Shown here: positions 7,199 to 16,338 of the stretch, one piece after another
How positions within the stretch are numbered: the stretch's first letter is position 1
Layout: the number at the start of each line of letters is the position of its first letter
Source of the DNA: Betaproteobacteria bacterium
Lineage (GTDB): Bacteria; Pseudomonadota; Gammaproteobacteria; Burkholderiales; SG8-39
NCBI GenBank assembly: GCA_009693235.1
Contig: SHXR01000016.1
Coordinates: forward strand, 1 to 64,000
Direction of reading: 5' to 3'
DNA: 64,000 bases
The notes under the pieces: generated by a model
The model's database searches: none
The model's input: only the letters and a program-made list of their open reading frames with translations
What the model was told of the DNA's origin: nothing
Made by a program: the position numbers and the translations under genes

Positions 7199-9437
7199 TC
7201 AATAGTTCGATGAAATTCGAATGGACACGGCTCGCTCGGCCGGTGCAAGCGCATCGTGGTTCGGATCAGCTCGATGCAGAGCGGAAAGCGCGAGCATGCT
7301 GGTCTTGCCGATCGAGCGTGAATAGCTGAGTTCGGTCAATCGTTCACGGCCCGCAGGGTTGAGGGAAATCGCTCGCGCCGTTCGCGTCAACTGCCCCGAC
7401 GCGTCAATATCAGTCGGTAAATCGAAGGTCATCACACCGGACATCGCGCACAATGGCTGGGTGAACGTCATGGCGATGCGATCCGTTCGGTGTGCGAGGT
7501 TAGCGCGTGACAAGCTCACCGCATAAGCGCTTACCCGGGTCGTCGACACCTTGGTGATCAAGCTGTCGCCGGTATTCTCGAAACTAGGTGTCGTGGCAAG
7601 CGCATACTGCCCGGCAAATGTCCAGTCGGGAGCGAAATCATAGCGTGCGAAGAGCGTCGCGCCAGTCGTTGCCGGCGTGGCGCTAATGCGATACGCGTCA
7701 CCACCGGCCGATCTGAAGAACGCAGCGGATTCGCGCAGTTGTTGCACCGTTGCGCCGATTGCGCCGCCATCGCCGCTGCGTGCCACCTCGAGCAAGGAGG
7801 CATTTTATTTCGGTGATGAGGACGATGCGGGCGCATATTGATTGCGCGCCGTGTCGGCGCCCGCCGATGAGACGAGTCCCATCTTCAACTTGAAGCCGAA
7901 AGGCATTGCGTAACTGGCTGCCAGATGACTATGGCCTGGAATTAGCGACAAAATCAGCGCGGCAAGGATTGGCCCGGTCGATCACAACGTGTGCGGCGTG
8001 CTCATGCTTTCGCGTTCCGGCGCGTTGACACCAAAATAGGATCCGGCCATGCCGACGAATCCGCCTGCCACCTCAAACCGCGTACCGACTCCCTGGATGA
8101 TCGACAGTCCGGATAGCGCAGTCTGCACTTGGGCGCGCGATTCATAGTCGTACATCTGTCCGGGAGCACGGCGTGCCGTATTGATGCCGACTACCAGCCG
8201 CCCGCCGGTTGGCGTATTGATGCTGGAATAGCCAACGATCCGATCGTCGGCACCGAACAGCTGCTCCGCCGTCATACACTGCGGACCGACAATGCCAGCG
8301 CCCAAATCATAGCGGTACGCGCGTCCGTAGCTATCGAACGCAATGGATTTCAACTCGCCCCTTACCGCCGCGGCTCGCACACCGGCACCGGCCACCATAC
8401 CTGGCGAGAACGAGGCCGTGTTGATCGGGACGCTGCCACCCGATGCAAGGCTCAATGTTGCCGTACCAATCGGGAGGAGCGCGCGTTCGAGATTCAAGAG
8501 GCCCCAGCCGAATACCTCGTCGACGCCGGGCGCCCCGAGATCCGTTGCCGAGACAAATAGGATGCCCGCGATGCGCTCAGCGGAAAGATAAGGCCAGTGC
8601 GCGAGAATCGATGCGGCGGCGCCGGCGACCAGCGGTGCGGCGGCCGATGTCCCGCTCATATACACCATACCGGTATTGCTGAAGGCCGATGCGCCCGGCA
8701 CGGCGATACCTGGGGCCACCATAAACCAATTCTTGGTATCGCCTGCCCGATTTGAAAAGCCGGCTATCGCATTGTTTGCGCCGACCGCGCCAACCGCGAT
8801 GATGCGGCCCCAGCCCACTCATCCTTGGCGAATCGCGCCGGCCATTCGGGATTAGCAAGGGCGCTGTTTCCAGCGGCGACGACCACGAGTTGACCGGCGC
8901 CGACCGACTCCATCAAAGCGGCCTGGGCGATGGGTCCAGGCGCCGAGAGCGACATGTTGACGATCGGGGCTCGTCCAACTGAATAGCGGAGTCCGTCGGC
9001 AAGATTCTGTTGGGACGCGGTCGGCCCATTGAAAACACGAATGGACAACACGCGCGCACCAAGCTCGTCGCCAGCCCCGCCGGACTGCGACAACACCATT
9101 GACGCCACCGCCGTCCCATGTCCCATGTCCCATGGTATCGACAATGTTGCTCGTGAATCCGAATACCTCGATAGCGCCAGGGGGCCATGCGGCCCGCGAA
9201 CATAACGTGTTGGATGTTGGCGCCAGTATCGATCAGTGCAACGGTGGGACCGAGCGCGGCAGCAATTCGGAAGTCGTTGACAAAACGCGGCACCACGCGG
9301 TCCGCCGCGGGGAATGCGCGAAGACCAATGTCGGAAACGAGCGCCGTTGACAGCGGTGCATCGAACGCCAAACCCTGCGCATGAACGCCACCGGCAAAAC
9401 AGCCGGCAATCGCAAGAACCAGAGCGGTCCGATGCAT
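7199..9437 (-). pseudogene. Autotransporter-like S8 (subtilisin) serine protease, disrupted by frameshifts and stops
   Basis: The original product was a secreted subtilase of about 740 residues. A signal peptide (ending GGVHAQ) and all active-site blocks can be found, but in different frames: aspartate in VALIDTGANIQ, histidine in MGHGTAVASM, the oxyanion asparagine region VVVAAGNS, and serine in MSGTSAAAPLV. Frame changes lie at the G5 run 9180-9184, at the 7-bp triple repeat 9113-9133, and near 8808-8811. In-frame stops then lie at 7982-7984 (TGA) and 7805-7807 (TAA) before a C-terminal beta-barrel-like region ending in tyrosine. Two indels could be sequencing errors; the stops and the repeat expansion argue for real decay. 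Confidence 0.8.
9113..9133. repeat. Three tandem copies of a 7-bp unit (GTCCCAT) within the S8 protease gene
   Basis: The plus strand reads GTCCCAT three times without interruption. On the coding strand this is ATGGGAC repeated, exactly at the catalytic histidine motif. With two copies the frame would read DTMGHGTAVA, the canonical subtilase sequence; the third copy adds seven bases and shifts the frame. Confidence 0.9.
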
Positions 9438-9872
9438 GATTTCTCCTGCCGCCGCCGACAGTGAGAATCAGGTTGATCATCAGTACGATGAAATACAGCT
9501 ATCGCTTCGTCGCAATGTTTTTTGCGCACGACCTGACGCGGGCGGCGAGGACTCCTTCGTTCAACGGCAGTCTTGCGCTGACCCGTTACCGGTGATCGGA
9601 CCAATGCGTGCGGAAGTAGGACCACGCTGGCGAGAGACGAGTGACCGAACCGCGCGATCGTGTCCTGGATAGCGGAGAGTGCGACCCGACATCATGGTTA
9701 GGTCGGCAAGGGTCGGGTACTGCAGCGGACTGGAGCGCGTGCTTCGGTCGCCATCGATACAAACAGAAACATCCGAGCGCCTGCCGGTAAAACTCGCCTT
9801 ACATCCACCGCTCAGAATGGTTCTCACTACGTTGCAATGCGGCTCACAAAGCCGCACCACCCGGAGCGCAAA
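9438..9872. other. Intergenic stretch without a recognised gene
   Basis: This region lies between the divergent S8 protease pseudogene and the small secreted protein gene, so it should hold promoters for both. Short open frames exist on both strands but none has a recognisable motif or a good ribosome-binding site. I see no clear hairpin terminator or repeat. Confidence 0.5.
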
Positions 9873-10160
9873 ATGAACAAGATCCTTGCCGCAGTAATCC
9901 TGACCGGAATGATCGCCGCCGTTCCCGCTAGTGCTCATGCGCACGACCGTCGCAGCGATTCGCATCATCAGATTGATGACGACTCACGGTACTACGACGC
10001 GCGTCACCATCGCGATCACCGGCACCGTCAGTATCGTGTGTACGACGCCCCGGTCGTGTACTACCCTGCCCCGCGGGTCGCCCAAATCTACGTGCCCGCG
10101 CTTCCACTGCCCCCACTTCCCCTCCCGCATGTGAACATCATGTGGCGCATCGGCCACTAG
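9873..10160 (+). CDS. Small secreted His/Asp/Tyr-rich protein of unknown function
   Basis: A 95-residue protein with a clean signal peptide (MNKILAAVILTGMIAAVPAS, cleaved after AHA). The mature part is low in complexity: a His/Arg/Asp/Tyr-rich block (DRRSDSHHQIDDDSRYYDAR and more histidines) and then a Pro/Leu-rich tail. The ATG at 9873 was chosen over one 36 bases upstream because GGAG lies 8 bases before it and the signal peptide starts there. Histidine-rich exported proteins of this kind can bind metal ions, but that is inference. It ends in a copy of the intergenic repeat. Confidence 0.7.
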   Translation: MNKILAAVILTGMIAAVPASAHAHDRRSDSHHQIDDDSRYYDARHHRDHRHRQYRVYDAPVVYYPAPRVAQIYVPALPLPPLPLPHVNIMWRIGH

Positions 10161-10176
10161 GCGAAGAGGGAGTACG

Positions 10177-10288
10177 CCTAGGCAAACGCTGATTAAGCGA
10201 CCGCGCGCAATCAGCGCGTTACGCGGCAAAGTGGAGGGGATGGGGCCCGTTCATCCCCGCCCAACCCCCTCGTTCAGCAAATTCCTAG
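10177..10288 (+). repeat. Convergent-intergenic repeat, copy 1 (diverged)
   Basis: The left part (AAACGCTGATTAAGC, then GCGCAATCAGCG) and the right end (CCCCTCGTTCAG through CCTAG) match the copies at 15688 and 34020; the middle has diverged. The left part holds the inverted repeat CGCTGATT / AATCAGCG. CCTAG occurs at both ends, and the right one includes the stop codon of the M20 peptidase gene. It lies between two convergent genes. Confidence 0.7.
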
Positions 10289-11730
10289 CGCATCTGCGCA
10301 CCGGCCACGACGGTGGCCACCGCACCAGTGAGCTTCTTGACGTACGGAATGTGCAGGAACTCGTTGGGGCCGTGCGCGTTGGACTGCGGCCCAAGAACGC
10401 CGGTGATCAAGAATTGTGCAGCGGGAAATTTTTCGCCGAGCATATTCATGAAGGGGATGGTTCCCCCTTCGCCAGTGTAGGCAGCGGATTTGCCGAAATG
10501 CGCTAACGAGGCGTCTTGCAGCAACCGCTTCAACCAAGGCGCGGTCGGCGGCGCATTCCAACCGGTCGCTCCGCCATCGGTCGTGAAGGACACGTTGGCG
10601 CTGTAGGGTGGACTCGTCTCCAACGCCCGCTTCATCGCCTGCGCTCCCCGTTCGGCATCAACGGTGGGCGGCAGGCGCATGCTCAGCTTCAAGATGGTTT
10701 TCGGTCGCAAGACATTGCCCGCAGAATCCAGACTGGGCAGTCCGGCACCACCGGTTACCGACAATGCCGGACGCCAAGTCTTCGCGAGAATTCCTTCAAT
10801 CGGGTCGGTGGTCGTTGGCATCGCATGCGTATGAGCGCCCTCTCCATGCGAACAACCGATCCAGGGAAATTCCTGCCAGATGGCATCACCGATAATTGCT
10901 CCGGCCAGCGTAGCCTCTTCCTCCCGATCGGCCGGGATATCGGCATGCAGCTCGGGCAACAGGACGCGGCCGGAGTCAGGATCGTCGATGCGATTGAGCA
11001 GTTGGCGCGCAATGCGAAACGATGAGGGCACCAGACCGCTCGCTCGACCGGAATGCACGCCCTCTTTGAGCACCTCGACCGTGAGGACACCACCGATCAG
11101 ACCTCTTAATGACGTGGTCACCCACAGCTGCTCATAATTGCCGCAGCCCGAATCGAGTCCGATCACCAGACGGACATCGCCCAAGCGGGGCGCGAGCAGA
11201 TCGAGATACGCGGGGAGGTCCGGGCTGCCGCTCTCCTCGCAGGTCTCGATGAGCCCGACGCAACGCGATCGCGGTATGCCTTGCGCATCGAGCGCCTGGA
11301 TGACCGAGAGCGAGGCATAGACCGCATAACCATCATCGGCGGCACCGCGCCCATAGAGCTTCCCGTTTTCGACGACTGGTTTCCATGGACCGAGATCCTC
11401 GCGCCAACCAACCATCTCCGGCTGCTTATCGAGATGCCCATAGAACAAAATGGTCCGCTCGTTGCCGGCCGTATTGGTGGCCGGGATATCAAAAAACAGG
11501 CATGGCGTCTTGCCGGGCAAGGTCACGATCTCTAGCGTCATCCCGCGGATCGGCTGCGCGCGCGACCAACGTTCCGCGGCCTTGATCACGTCGGCCAGAT
11601 ACCCGTTCGCGGCCCAATTGGGATCAAACGCGGGCGATTTGGCCGGGACGCGGACATAGTCGATCAATCGCGGAATGACATCCTCATCGAATTTGCGATC
11701 GATGAATGCTTGCAGAGCGGAGGTCGACAT
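10285..11730 (-). CDS. M20-family dipeptidase (metallopeptidase)
   Basis: A 481-residue member of the M20 peptidase family, cytoplasmic (no signal peptide). Metal-binding and catalytic blocks are visible in order: GHLDKQPE (His ligand and Asp), GRGAADDG (bridging Asp), ETCEESGSP (general base and ligand glutamates), LDSGCGNY (Asp ligand) and AHGPNEF (final His ligand). The lid domain sits between. Such enzymes cut dipeptides or N-acylated amino acids. The ATG at 11730 (MSTSALQAFIDRK) is chosen because the family N-terminus begins there. It is divergent from the Bug receptor gene. The exact substrate is unknown. Confidence 0.88.
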   Translation of the reverse strand: MSTSALQAFIDRKFDEDVIPRLIDYVRVPAKSPAFDPNWAANGYLADVIKAAERWSRAQPIRGMTLEIVTLPGKTPCLFFDIPATNTAGNERTILFYGHLDKQPEMVGWREDLGPWKPVVENGKLYGRGAADDGYAVYASLSVIQALDAQGIPRSRCVGLIETCEESGSPDLPAYLDLLAPRLGDVRLVIGLDSGCGNYEQLWVTTSLRGLIGGVLTVEVLKEGVHSGRASGLVPSSFRIARQLLNRIDDPDSGRVLLPELHADIPADREEEATLAGAIIGDAIWQEFPWIGCSHGEGAHTHAMPTTTDPIEGILAKTWRPALSVTGGAGLPSLDSAGNVLRPKTILKLSMRLPPTVDAERGAQAMKRALETSPPYSANVSFTTDGGATGWNAPPTAPWLKRLLQDASLAHFGKSAAYTGEGGTIPFMNMLGEKFPAAQFLITGVLGPQSNAHGPNEFLHIPYVKKLTGAVATVVAGAQMR

Positions 11731-11826
11731 GGTTTGAACCAGGCAATGGTTGCGACCGGCAAGTCTACCGCCCGTTCGCCACGACGCGGCTATCATCGTG
11801 TCTGGTTGGCTTTGAGGTTTGCAAAG

Positions 11827-12798
11827 ATGCTCTTGATTGCACGCACGGTACTCGCCGCAATGATCCTTGCCGGGGCATTCACTGCCTTCGCGCAATCGAA
11901 TTACCCGAACAAGCCGATCACTTGGATCGTGCCCTATCCGGCCGGCGGCAATGCGGATTTGCGTACGCGGGAAATCGCACGGCTGCTCGCGCCCATGCTT
12001 GGCCAACCGATCATCGCGGAGAACCGGTCCGGGGCGGGTGGCAATATCGGTACCGCGATCATTGCCAAAGCAAAACCCGACGGTTACACCATCGGCGTCG
12101 GCAATTTCGCGCCGCTCGCGGTCAATCAAACGATGATGAAGAGCATCCCGTTCGACCCGCTCGGGGATTTTTCGGCGATCATTCTTATCGAACGCGGGCC
12201 GTTGGTGCTGATGGTCAACAACGCGTCGCCAATTCAGTCTCTCGCCGATCTTATCGCCACCGCAAAAGCAAAGCCCGGCAAGCTCACCTTCGCCTCAGGC
12301 GGACTTGGCGGATCGCATCATCTGTCGGCCGAGCTATTGAAAGCGACCGCAAAAATCGATCTGGTGCATATTCCTTACAAGGGGGGGGCGCCCGCCGCGA
12401 CCGATCTTCTCGCCGGTCATGTCGACATGATGTTCGAGCAGATGTATGCGGCGATGCCGAACATCAAAGCCGGCAAGACCCGCGCCCTTGGCATCACCAG
12501 CAAGAAGCGTTTGCCCTTCGCGCCTGACATTCCCACCATGGAAGAAGCAGGACTCCCAGGATTCGAAGTGCTGAATTGGCAGGGGGTCATCGCACCAAGA
12601 GGAACGTCGCCCGAGATCATTCAGAAACTCAATGCCGATCTCAACAAGATCCTCGCCACCGATGAGATGCGCGATCGCGTCACGTCCCAGGGAAACGAGA
12701 TTGCCGGGGGCACGCCCCAGCAGTTCGACGCCTTCATTCGCGCCGAAAATGCCAAATGGGGCAAACTGGTACGCGAAGCCAAAATCACTGCTGACTAA
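11827..12798 (+). CDS. Tripartite tricarboxylate transporter (Bug-type) substrate-binding protein
   Basis: A 323-residue periplasmic binding protein with a signal peptide (MLLIARTVLAAMILAGAFTA, cleaved before QSNYPNKP). Bug-family landmarks are present: IVPYPAGGNAD, the ENRSGAGGNIG carboxylate-binding loop, AKPDGYT, and HIPYKGGAPA with an intact G8 run at DNA level. No TctA/TctB membrane genes accompany it, which is common for Bug orphans in Burkholderiales. It is followed after 31 bases by a HisD-like dehydrogenase and then a GGT-like enzyme, so it may deliver or sense a substrate of that pathway. Confidence 0.9.
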   Translation: MLLIARTVLAAMILAGAFTAFAQSNYPNKPITWIVPYPAGGNADLRTREIARLLAPMLGQPIIAENRSGAGGNIGTAIIAKAKPDGYTIGVGNFAPLAVNQTMMKSIPFDPLGDFSAIILIERGPLVLMVNNASPIQSLADLIATAKAKPGKLTFASGGLGGSHHLSAELLKATAKIDLVHIPYKGGAPAATDLLAGHVDMMFEQMYAAMPNIKAGKTRALGITSKKRLPFAPDIPTMEEAGLPGFEVLNWQGVIAPRGTSPEIIQKLNADLNKILATDEMRDRVTSQGNEIAGGTPQQFDAFIRAENAKWGKLVREAKITAD

Positions 12799-12829
12799 TC
12801 TTTCGACCAACCGACCATAGAAAGTTGCC

Positions 12830-14104
12830 ATGCGCACCTACATCAAGAAAGCCGAACCCGCAGCGCCGCAGGACAAGACCAAACTCGAAGAGACCGTGCG
12901 CAAGATGCTGGCTGATATCGCACAAAATCGGGATGAGGCGATCCGCCGCTATGCCAAGCAGTTCGACAAATGGGACAACCCGGAGTTTCGCGTGTCCCAA
13001 GATCAGATTCGCAAGGCCGAGCGCGAGTTACCCGGGACCTTCAAGGATGATTTCAAGTACGCCCTGAAGCAGGTCACGACCTTCGCCAAGAAACAACTCG
13101 AGACGCTGCAAAATTTCGAAACCGAGATTGAACCTGGCATCGTGCTCGGGCAAAAAATGATCCCGATTTCGCGCGTCGGCTGCTACGTTCCGGGTGGCAA
13201 GTTCCCGCTGGTCGCCTCGGCCATCATGAGCGTCGGCACTGCCAAGGCGTCTGGCGTCGACCATATTACTGCGTGCGCACCACCGCGTGATGCGTCGGGG
13301 ATGTACAACTACACGCTCTATGCGCTCGCCACCGCCGGCGCCGACGAGATCTACAACCTGGGCGGTGCCCAGGCGATGGCCGCGATGGTGCATGGTTGCG
13401 TCGGCATGAAAGCAGTCGATCTGATCACCGGCGCCGGAAACCCGTTCGTTGCCGAGGCCAAACGGCAACTGTTTGGACAGGTCGGTATCGATTTGCTCGC
13501 CGGCCCCACCGAGATCCTGATCGTTGCCGATGACAGCGCGGACGCCTCGCTGGTTGCCACCGATCTGCTCGGTCAGGCCGAGCATGGCCCGGACAGCCCG
13601 GCATGGCTGGTCACGACCTCCAGAACGTTAGGCGAAGCGGTCGCCAAAGAAGTGGAACGCCAGCTCGAAACGCTGCCAACCAAACATACCGCCGGCCCTG
13701 CGTGGCGTGATCGTGGTGAAATCGTCGTCGTCGATTCCGATGCTGAAGCGGTCGCAGCTTGCGATGAATACGCGCCCGAGCACCTGGAAGTGATGACCGC
13801 GCACAACGACTACTACCTGCGCACGCTCCGCAACTATGGCAGCCTGTTCGTCGGCGAAGAAAGCACCGTTGCCTATGGCGACAAGGGCATCGGCACCAAC
13901 CATACGCTGCCCACCGCCAAAGCGGCGCGGTACACGGGTGGCCTCTGGGTCGGCAAATTCATCAAGACCGTGACCTACCAGCACTTGACCAAGGAAGCGA
14001 GCCGCAAGATCGCGCCGATCATGAGTCGCATCTGTGTTGCCGAAGGCATGTTGGCCCATGGCATCACCGCCGATGTGCGCGAAAAGCGCTACAGCAAGAA
14101 GTAG
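12830..14104 (+). CDS. HisD-family dehydrogenase (histidinol dehydrogenase paralogue)
   Basis: A 424-residue member of the histidinol dehydrogenase family: VGCYVPGGKFPL near the NAD site, GAGNPFVAEAK, GPTEILIVAD, the Zn-ligand segment GQAEHGPDSPAW, the catalytic EYAPEHLEV and GTNHTLPT. No other his genes are nearby. HisD paralogues outside histidine operons include 3-sulfopropanediol dehydrogenase, which oxidises an alcohol to an acid in two NAD-dependent steps. Placement between a Bug receptor and a gamma-glutamyltransferase-like gene suggests a catabolic role. I would not name it hisD without phylogeny. Confidence 0.85.
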   Translation: MRTYIKKAEPAAPQDKTKLEETVRKMLADIAQNRDEAIRRYAKQFDKWDNPEFRVSQDQIRKAERELPGTFKDDFKYALKQVTTFAKKQLETLQNFETEIEPGIVLGQKMIPISRVGCYVPGGKFPLVASAIMSVGTAKASGVDHITACAPPRDASGMYNYTLYALATAGADEIYNLGGAQAMAAMVHGCVGMKAVDLITGAGNPFVAEAKRQLFGQVGIDLLAGPTEILIVADDSADASLVATDLLGQAEHGPDSPAWLVTTSRTLGEAVAKEVERQLETLPTKHTAGPAWRDRGEIVVVDSDAEAVAACDEYAPEHLEVMTAHNDYYLRTLRNYGSLFVGEESTVAYGDKGIGTNHTLPTAKAARYTGGLWVGKFIKTVTYQHLTKEASRKIAPIMSRICVAEGMLAHGITADVREKRYSKK

Positions 14105-14111
14105 CCGGCTG

Positions 14112-15692
14112 ATGCCCAGACAGCGAACGCAGAACTGGATCGTCCAGAAGCCCTTAGCGCGGTCCAAACGCGGCGTGGTGGCCTCCCAGCACCGCGCCGC
14201 CGCCGAGGTTGGTGCAAACATCCTCGCGGCGGGCGGCAATGCAGTCGATGCGGCCGTTGCGACCGGATTCGCGCTCGGGTCGATCGAACCGTGGAATAGC
14301 GGACTGGGCGGGATTGGCTACATGCTGGTCTACCTCGCACGGGAACAGCGCGTCGAGGTGGTCGATTTCGGGCCGATTTCGCCCCGGTCGCTTGACGTGC
14401 GGGACTACCCCCTCACCGGCGGATTCACCACCGATCTGTTCACCTGGCCTACGGTGTTGGAAGATCGCAATGTGCACGGACCGCAGTCGATTGCCCTGCC
14501 GGGTGTGGTGGACGGGCTGGGACTTGCCCTTGAGCGTTTTGGTTCCATGCCCCTCCGAGACGTCTTGGCCCCAGCCATCGCACTCGCCGACCAAGGCATG
14601 CGGATCGACTGGTTCCTCACCTTGAAAGTTGCGACGATGGCGGCCGACCTTGCCCGCTATCCGTCGACCCGTGACATCTGGCTGCCAAACAAATTGCCAC
14701 CCGTGTCAGCCAACGCATCGACGCATCACAAACTGAGCGGACTTGCCGTGACATTGCGACGTCTTGCAAGTGCCGGCCGACGGGATTTTTATGAAGGCGA
14801 CATCGCCACCAGCATAGCGAGCGACTTGCGCGTGCTGGGCGGTAATTTGACCCGCGACGATCTCGCGGCGTATCGCGCGCGCATCGTCCCGCCGCTCGCG
14901 GCGAACTACCGGGACGCCCGGGTGTTTCTCGCACCGGGACTCACCGGTGGGGCCAGCATGGCCGAAACCCTTGGTGAACTGGCGAACGAGAAGTTTGGCA
15001 GCGGCGGACCGGATGCGAATGCGTTTGTCGCCTATGCCAAGGTGCTACGCGGCGCCTATGCCAGACGCTTGGAAAGCATGGGGGAAATCAAGGACGCGCG
15101 TGACCCCGGCTGCACCACGCACTTCAATGTGATCGATCACCACGGCAATATGGTCGCGGTCACGCAGACCTTGCTCTCGGTATTTGGCAGCAAGCTGGTC
15201 CTGCCATCAACCGGCATTCTCATGAATAACGGCATCATGTGGTTTGATCCGGTGCCCGGCAAACCGAATTCACTCGCCCCAGGCAAGCGGCCGTTGACCA
15301 ATATGTGCCCGGTCATCGTGCGCCGCGACAACAAGCCTTCGTTCGCCATTGGTGCATCGGGCGGGCGTAAGATTTTTCCGGCGGTGTTACAAATCACCTC
15401 GATGCTCATCGACCATGGAATGAGCCTGGAGACTGCCTTCCATCAACCGCGCATCGATGCAAGCGGCGGCGACACGGTGGGCGTCGATCCGCGGCTACCG
15501 CAAACAACGATCGATCAACTAAGGACGCATGTTCCGATCGAATTCGCCGAACACACCGTCTATCCGACGAATTTCGCGTGCCCAAGCGCGGTGTTGGATG
15601 ATCCGCTGACTGGCGAGCGATCCGGCATCGGCGATGTCATGTCGCCTTGGTCTGGCGCAGTGGGCGAGCCAGCACGTCCGGCTGTTACCTAG
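14112..15692 (+). CDS. Gamma-glutamyltransferase family protein
   Basis: A 526-residue Ntn-hydrolase of the GGT family. The self-cleavage site and nucleophile are recognisable as the threonine pair in GCTTHFNVIDHHGNMVAVTQ, preceded by a large-subunit region with AAGGNAVDAAVA and followed by LAPGKRPLTNMCP and the GASGGRKIFP loop. No signal peptide is visible, unlike secreted GGT, so it may act in the cytoplasm. It follows the HisD-like gene by 7 bases, the three genes from 11827 forming an operon. Its final stop lies inside an intergenic repeat. Confidence 0.85.
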   Translation: MPRQRTQNWIVQKPLARSKRGVVASQHRAAAEVGANILAAGGNAVDAAVATGFALGSIEPWNSGLGGIGYMLVYLAREQRVEVVDFGPISPRSLDVRDYPLTGGFTTDLFTWPTVLEDRNVHGPQSIALPGVVDGLGLALERFGSMPLRDVLAPAIALADQGMRIDWFLTLKVATMAADLARYPSTRDIWLPNKLPPVSANASTHHKLSGLAVTLRRLASAGRRDFYEGDIATSIASDLRVLGGNLTRDDLAAYRARIVPPLAANYRDARVFLAPGLTGGASMAETLGELANEKFGSGGPDANAFVAYAKVLRGAYARRLESMGEIKDARDPGCTTHFNVIDHHGNMVAVTQTLLSVFGSKLVLPSTGILMNNGIMWFDPVPGKPNSLAPGKRPLTNMCPVIVRRDNKPSFAIGASGGRKIFPAVLQITSMLIDHGMSLETAFHQPRIDASGGDTVGVDPRLPQTTIDQLRTHVPIEFAEHTVYPTNFACPSAVLDDPLTGERSGIGDVMSPWSGAVGEPARPAVT

Positions 15693-15785
15693 GGAAACGC
15701 CGATTAAGCTATCTCGCGCAATCAGCGTGACCGTATTTTTCAGGGAGTTACGAGAGGGCGAGCCCCTTGTTCAGTGACTACCTAG
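15688..15785 (+). repeat. Convergent-intergenic repeat, copy 2
   Basis: The copy reads AAACGCCGATTAAGCTATC, then CGCGCAATCAGCGTGA, TATTTTTCAGGGAGTTACGA, and GCGAGCCCCTTGTTCAGTGA. It closely resembles the complement of copy 3. CCTAG stands at both ends; each contains the stop codon of one flanking gene (GGT-like on the plus strand, soxY on the minus strand), so the element fills the whole gap. Its inverted repeat could act as a terminator for both genes. Confidence 0.8.
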
Positions 15786-16270
15786 CCCACGCAGCCGCCC
15801 AGCGTCACCTTGACTTCGCGTGTTGCCAAAAAAAATTGGCCATCGGTGGTTCTGATCAGCGCATGCACGTTAGAAGTATTCGCGATCTTCACGCGCATTG
15901 AGATAATCGGATCGCTGCCGGGTGGAAAATTGAACTTCGCAGCGAGCGCACTCGGGTTTTTCTCGATGAGAATCGCTACCGACTGCGTATTGGGAATGCG
16001 GCTAGTGAATTCGATCGGCACGACCGCCCCGTTTTCAGCGATGTCAGGGGTAATCCCCCACGCCACCTCATTCGTTTTAGCCACCGTCGCGCCATTGAAG
16101 GCCTTAACGACATCGTTGACGGTTTTCGCCGCGAACGCCTCCTTGTTCCACCCGCTCTGCGCGGCTGCAGTGCCCGGTGCCGTCAAGCCGGCCGCTGCAA
16201 ACAGGCTAAGAACAGAGATCGCTCCGGCGGCCTTGAGCGCGGCCCGGCGCCCCACTTCGATTTCGGACAT
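15782..16270 (-). CDS. soxY: SoxY-type sulfur carrier protein (orphan)
   Basis: A 162-residue protein with a Tat signal (GRRAALKAAGAIS) and an immunoglobulin-like SoxY domain. SoxY carries sulfur intermediates on a cysteine in a C-terminal swinging arm, usually GGCGG; here the chain ends in TLGGCVG, so the carrier cysteine is kept but the motif is altered. SoxY normally works with SoxZ and SoxAX/B/CD, none of which is in this window. It may serve Sox genes elsewhere or a different carrier role. The alanine dehydrogenase gene is upstream on the same strand, 68 bases away. Confidence 0.8.
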   Translation of the reverse strand: MSEIEVGRRAALKAAGAISVLSLFAAAGLTAPGTAAAQSGWNKEAFAAKTVNDVVKAFNGATVAKTNEVAWGITPDIAENGAVVPIEFTSRIPNTQSVAILIEKNPSALAAKFNFPPGSDPIISMRVKIANTSNVHALIRTTDGQFFLATREVKVTLGGCVG

Positions 16271-16338
16271 ATGCTGAACAACTCCACTCGCTAGATCTTG
16301 GCGGGTTGCAGTCTAACGAGGCCACACCGGATCGGTTG

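Noticed and set aside
12830-14104. Naming this gene hisD as part of histidine synthesis
   Set aside because: No histidine genes are near and the operon partners are a Bug receptor and a GGT-like protein; a paralogue is more likely.
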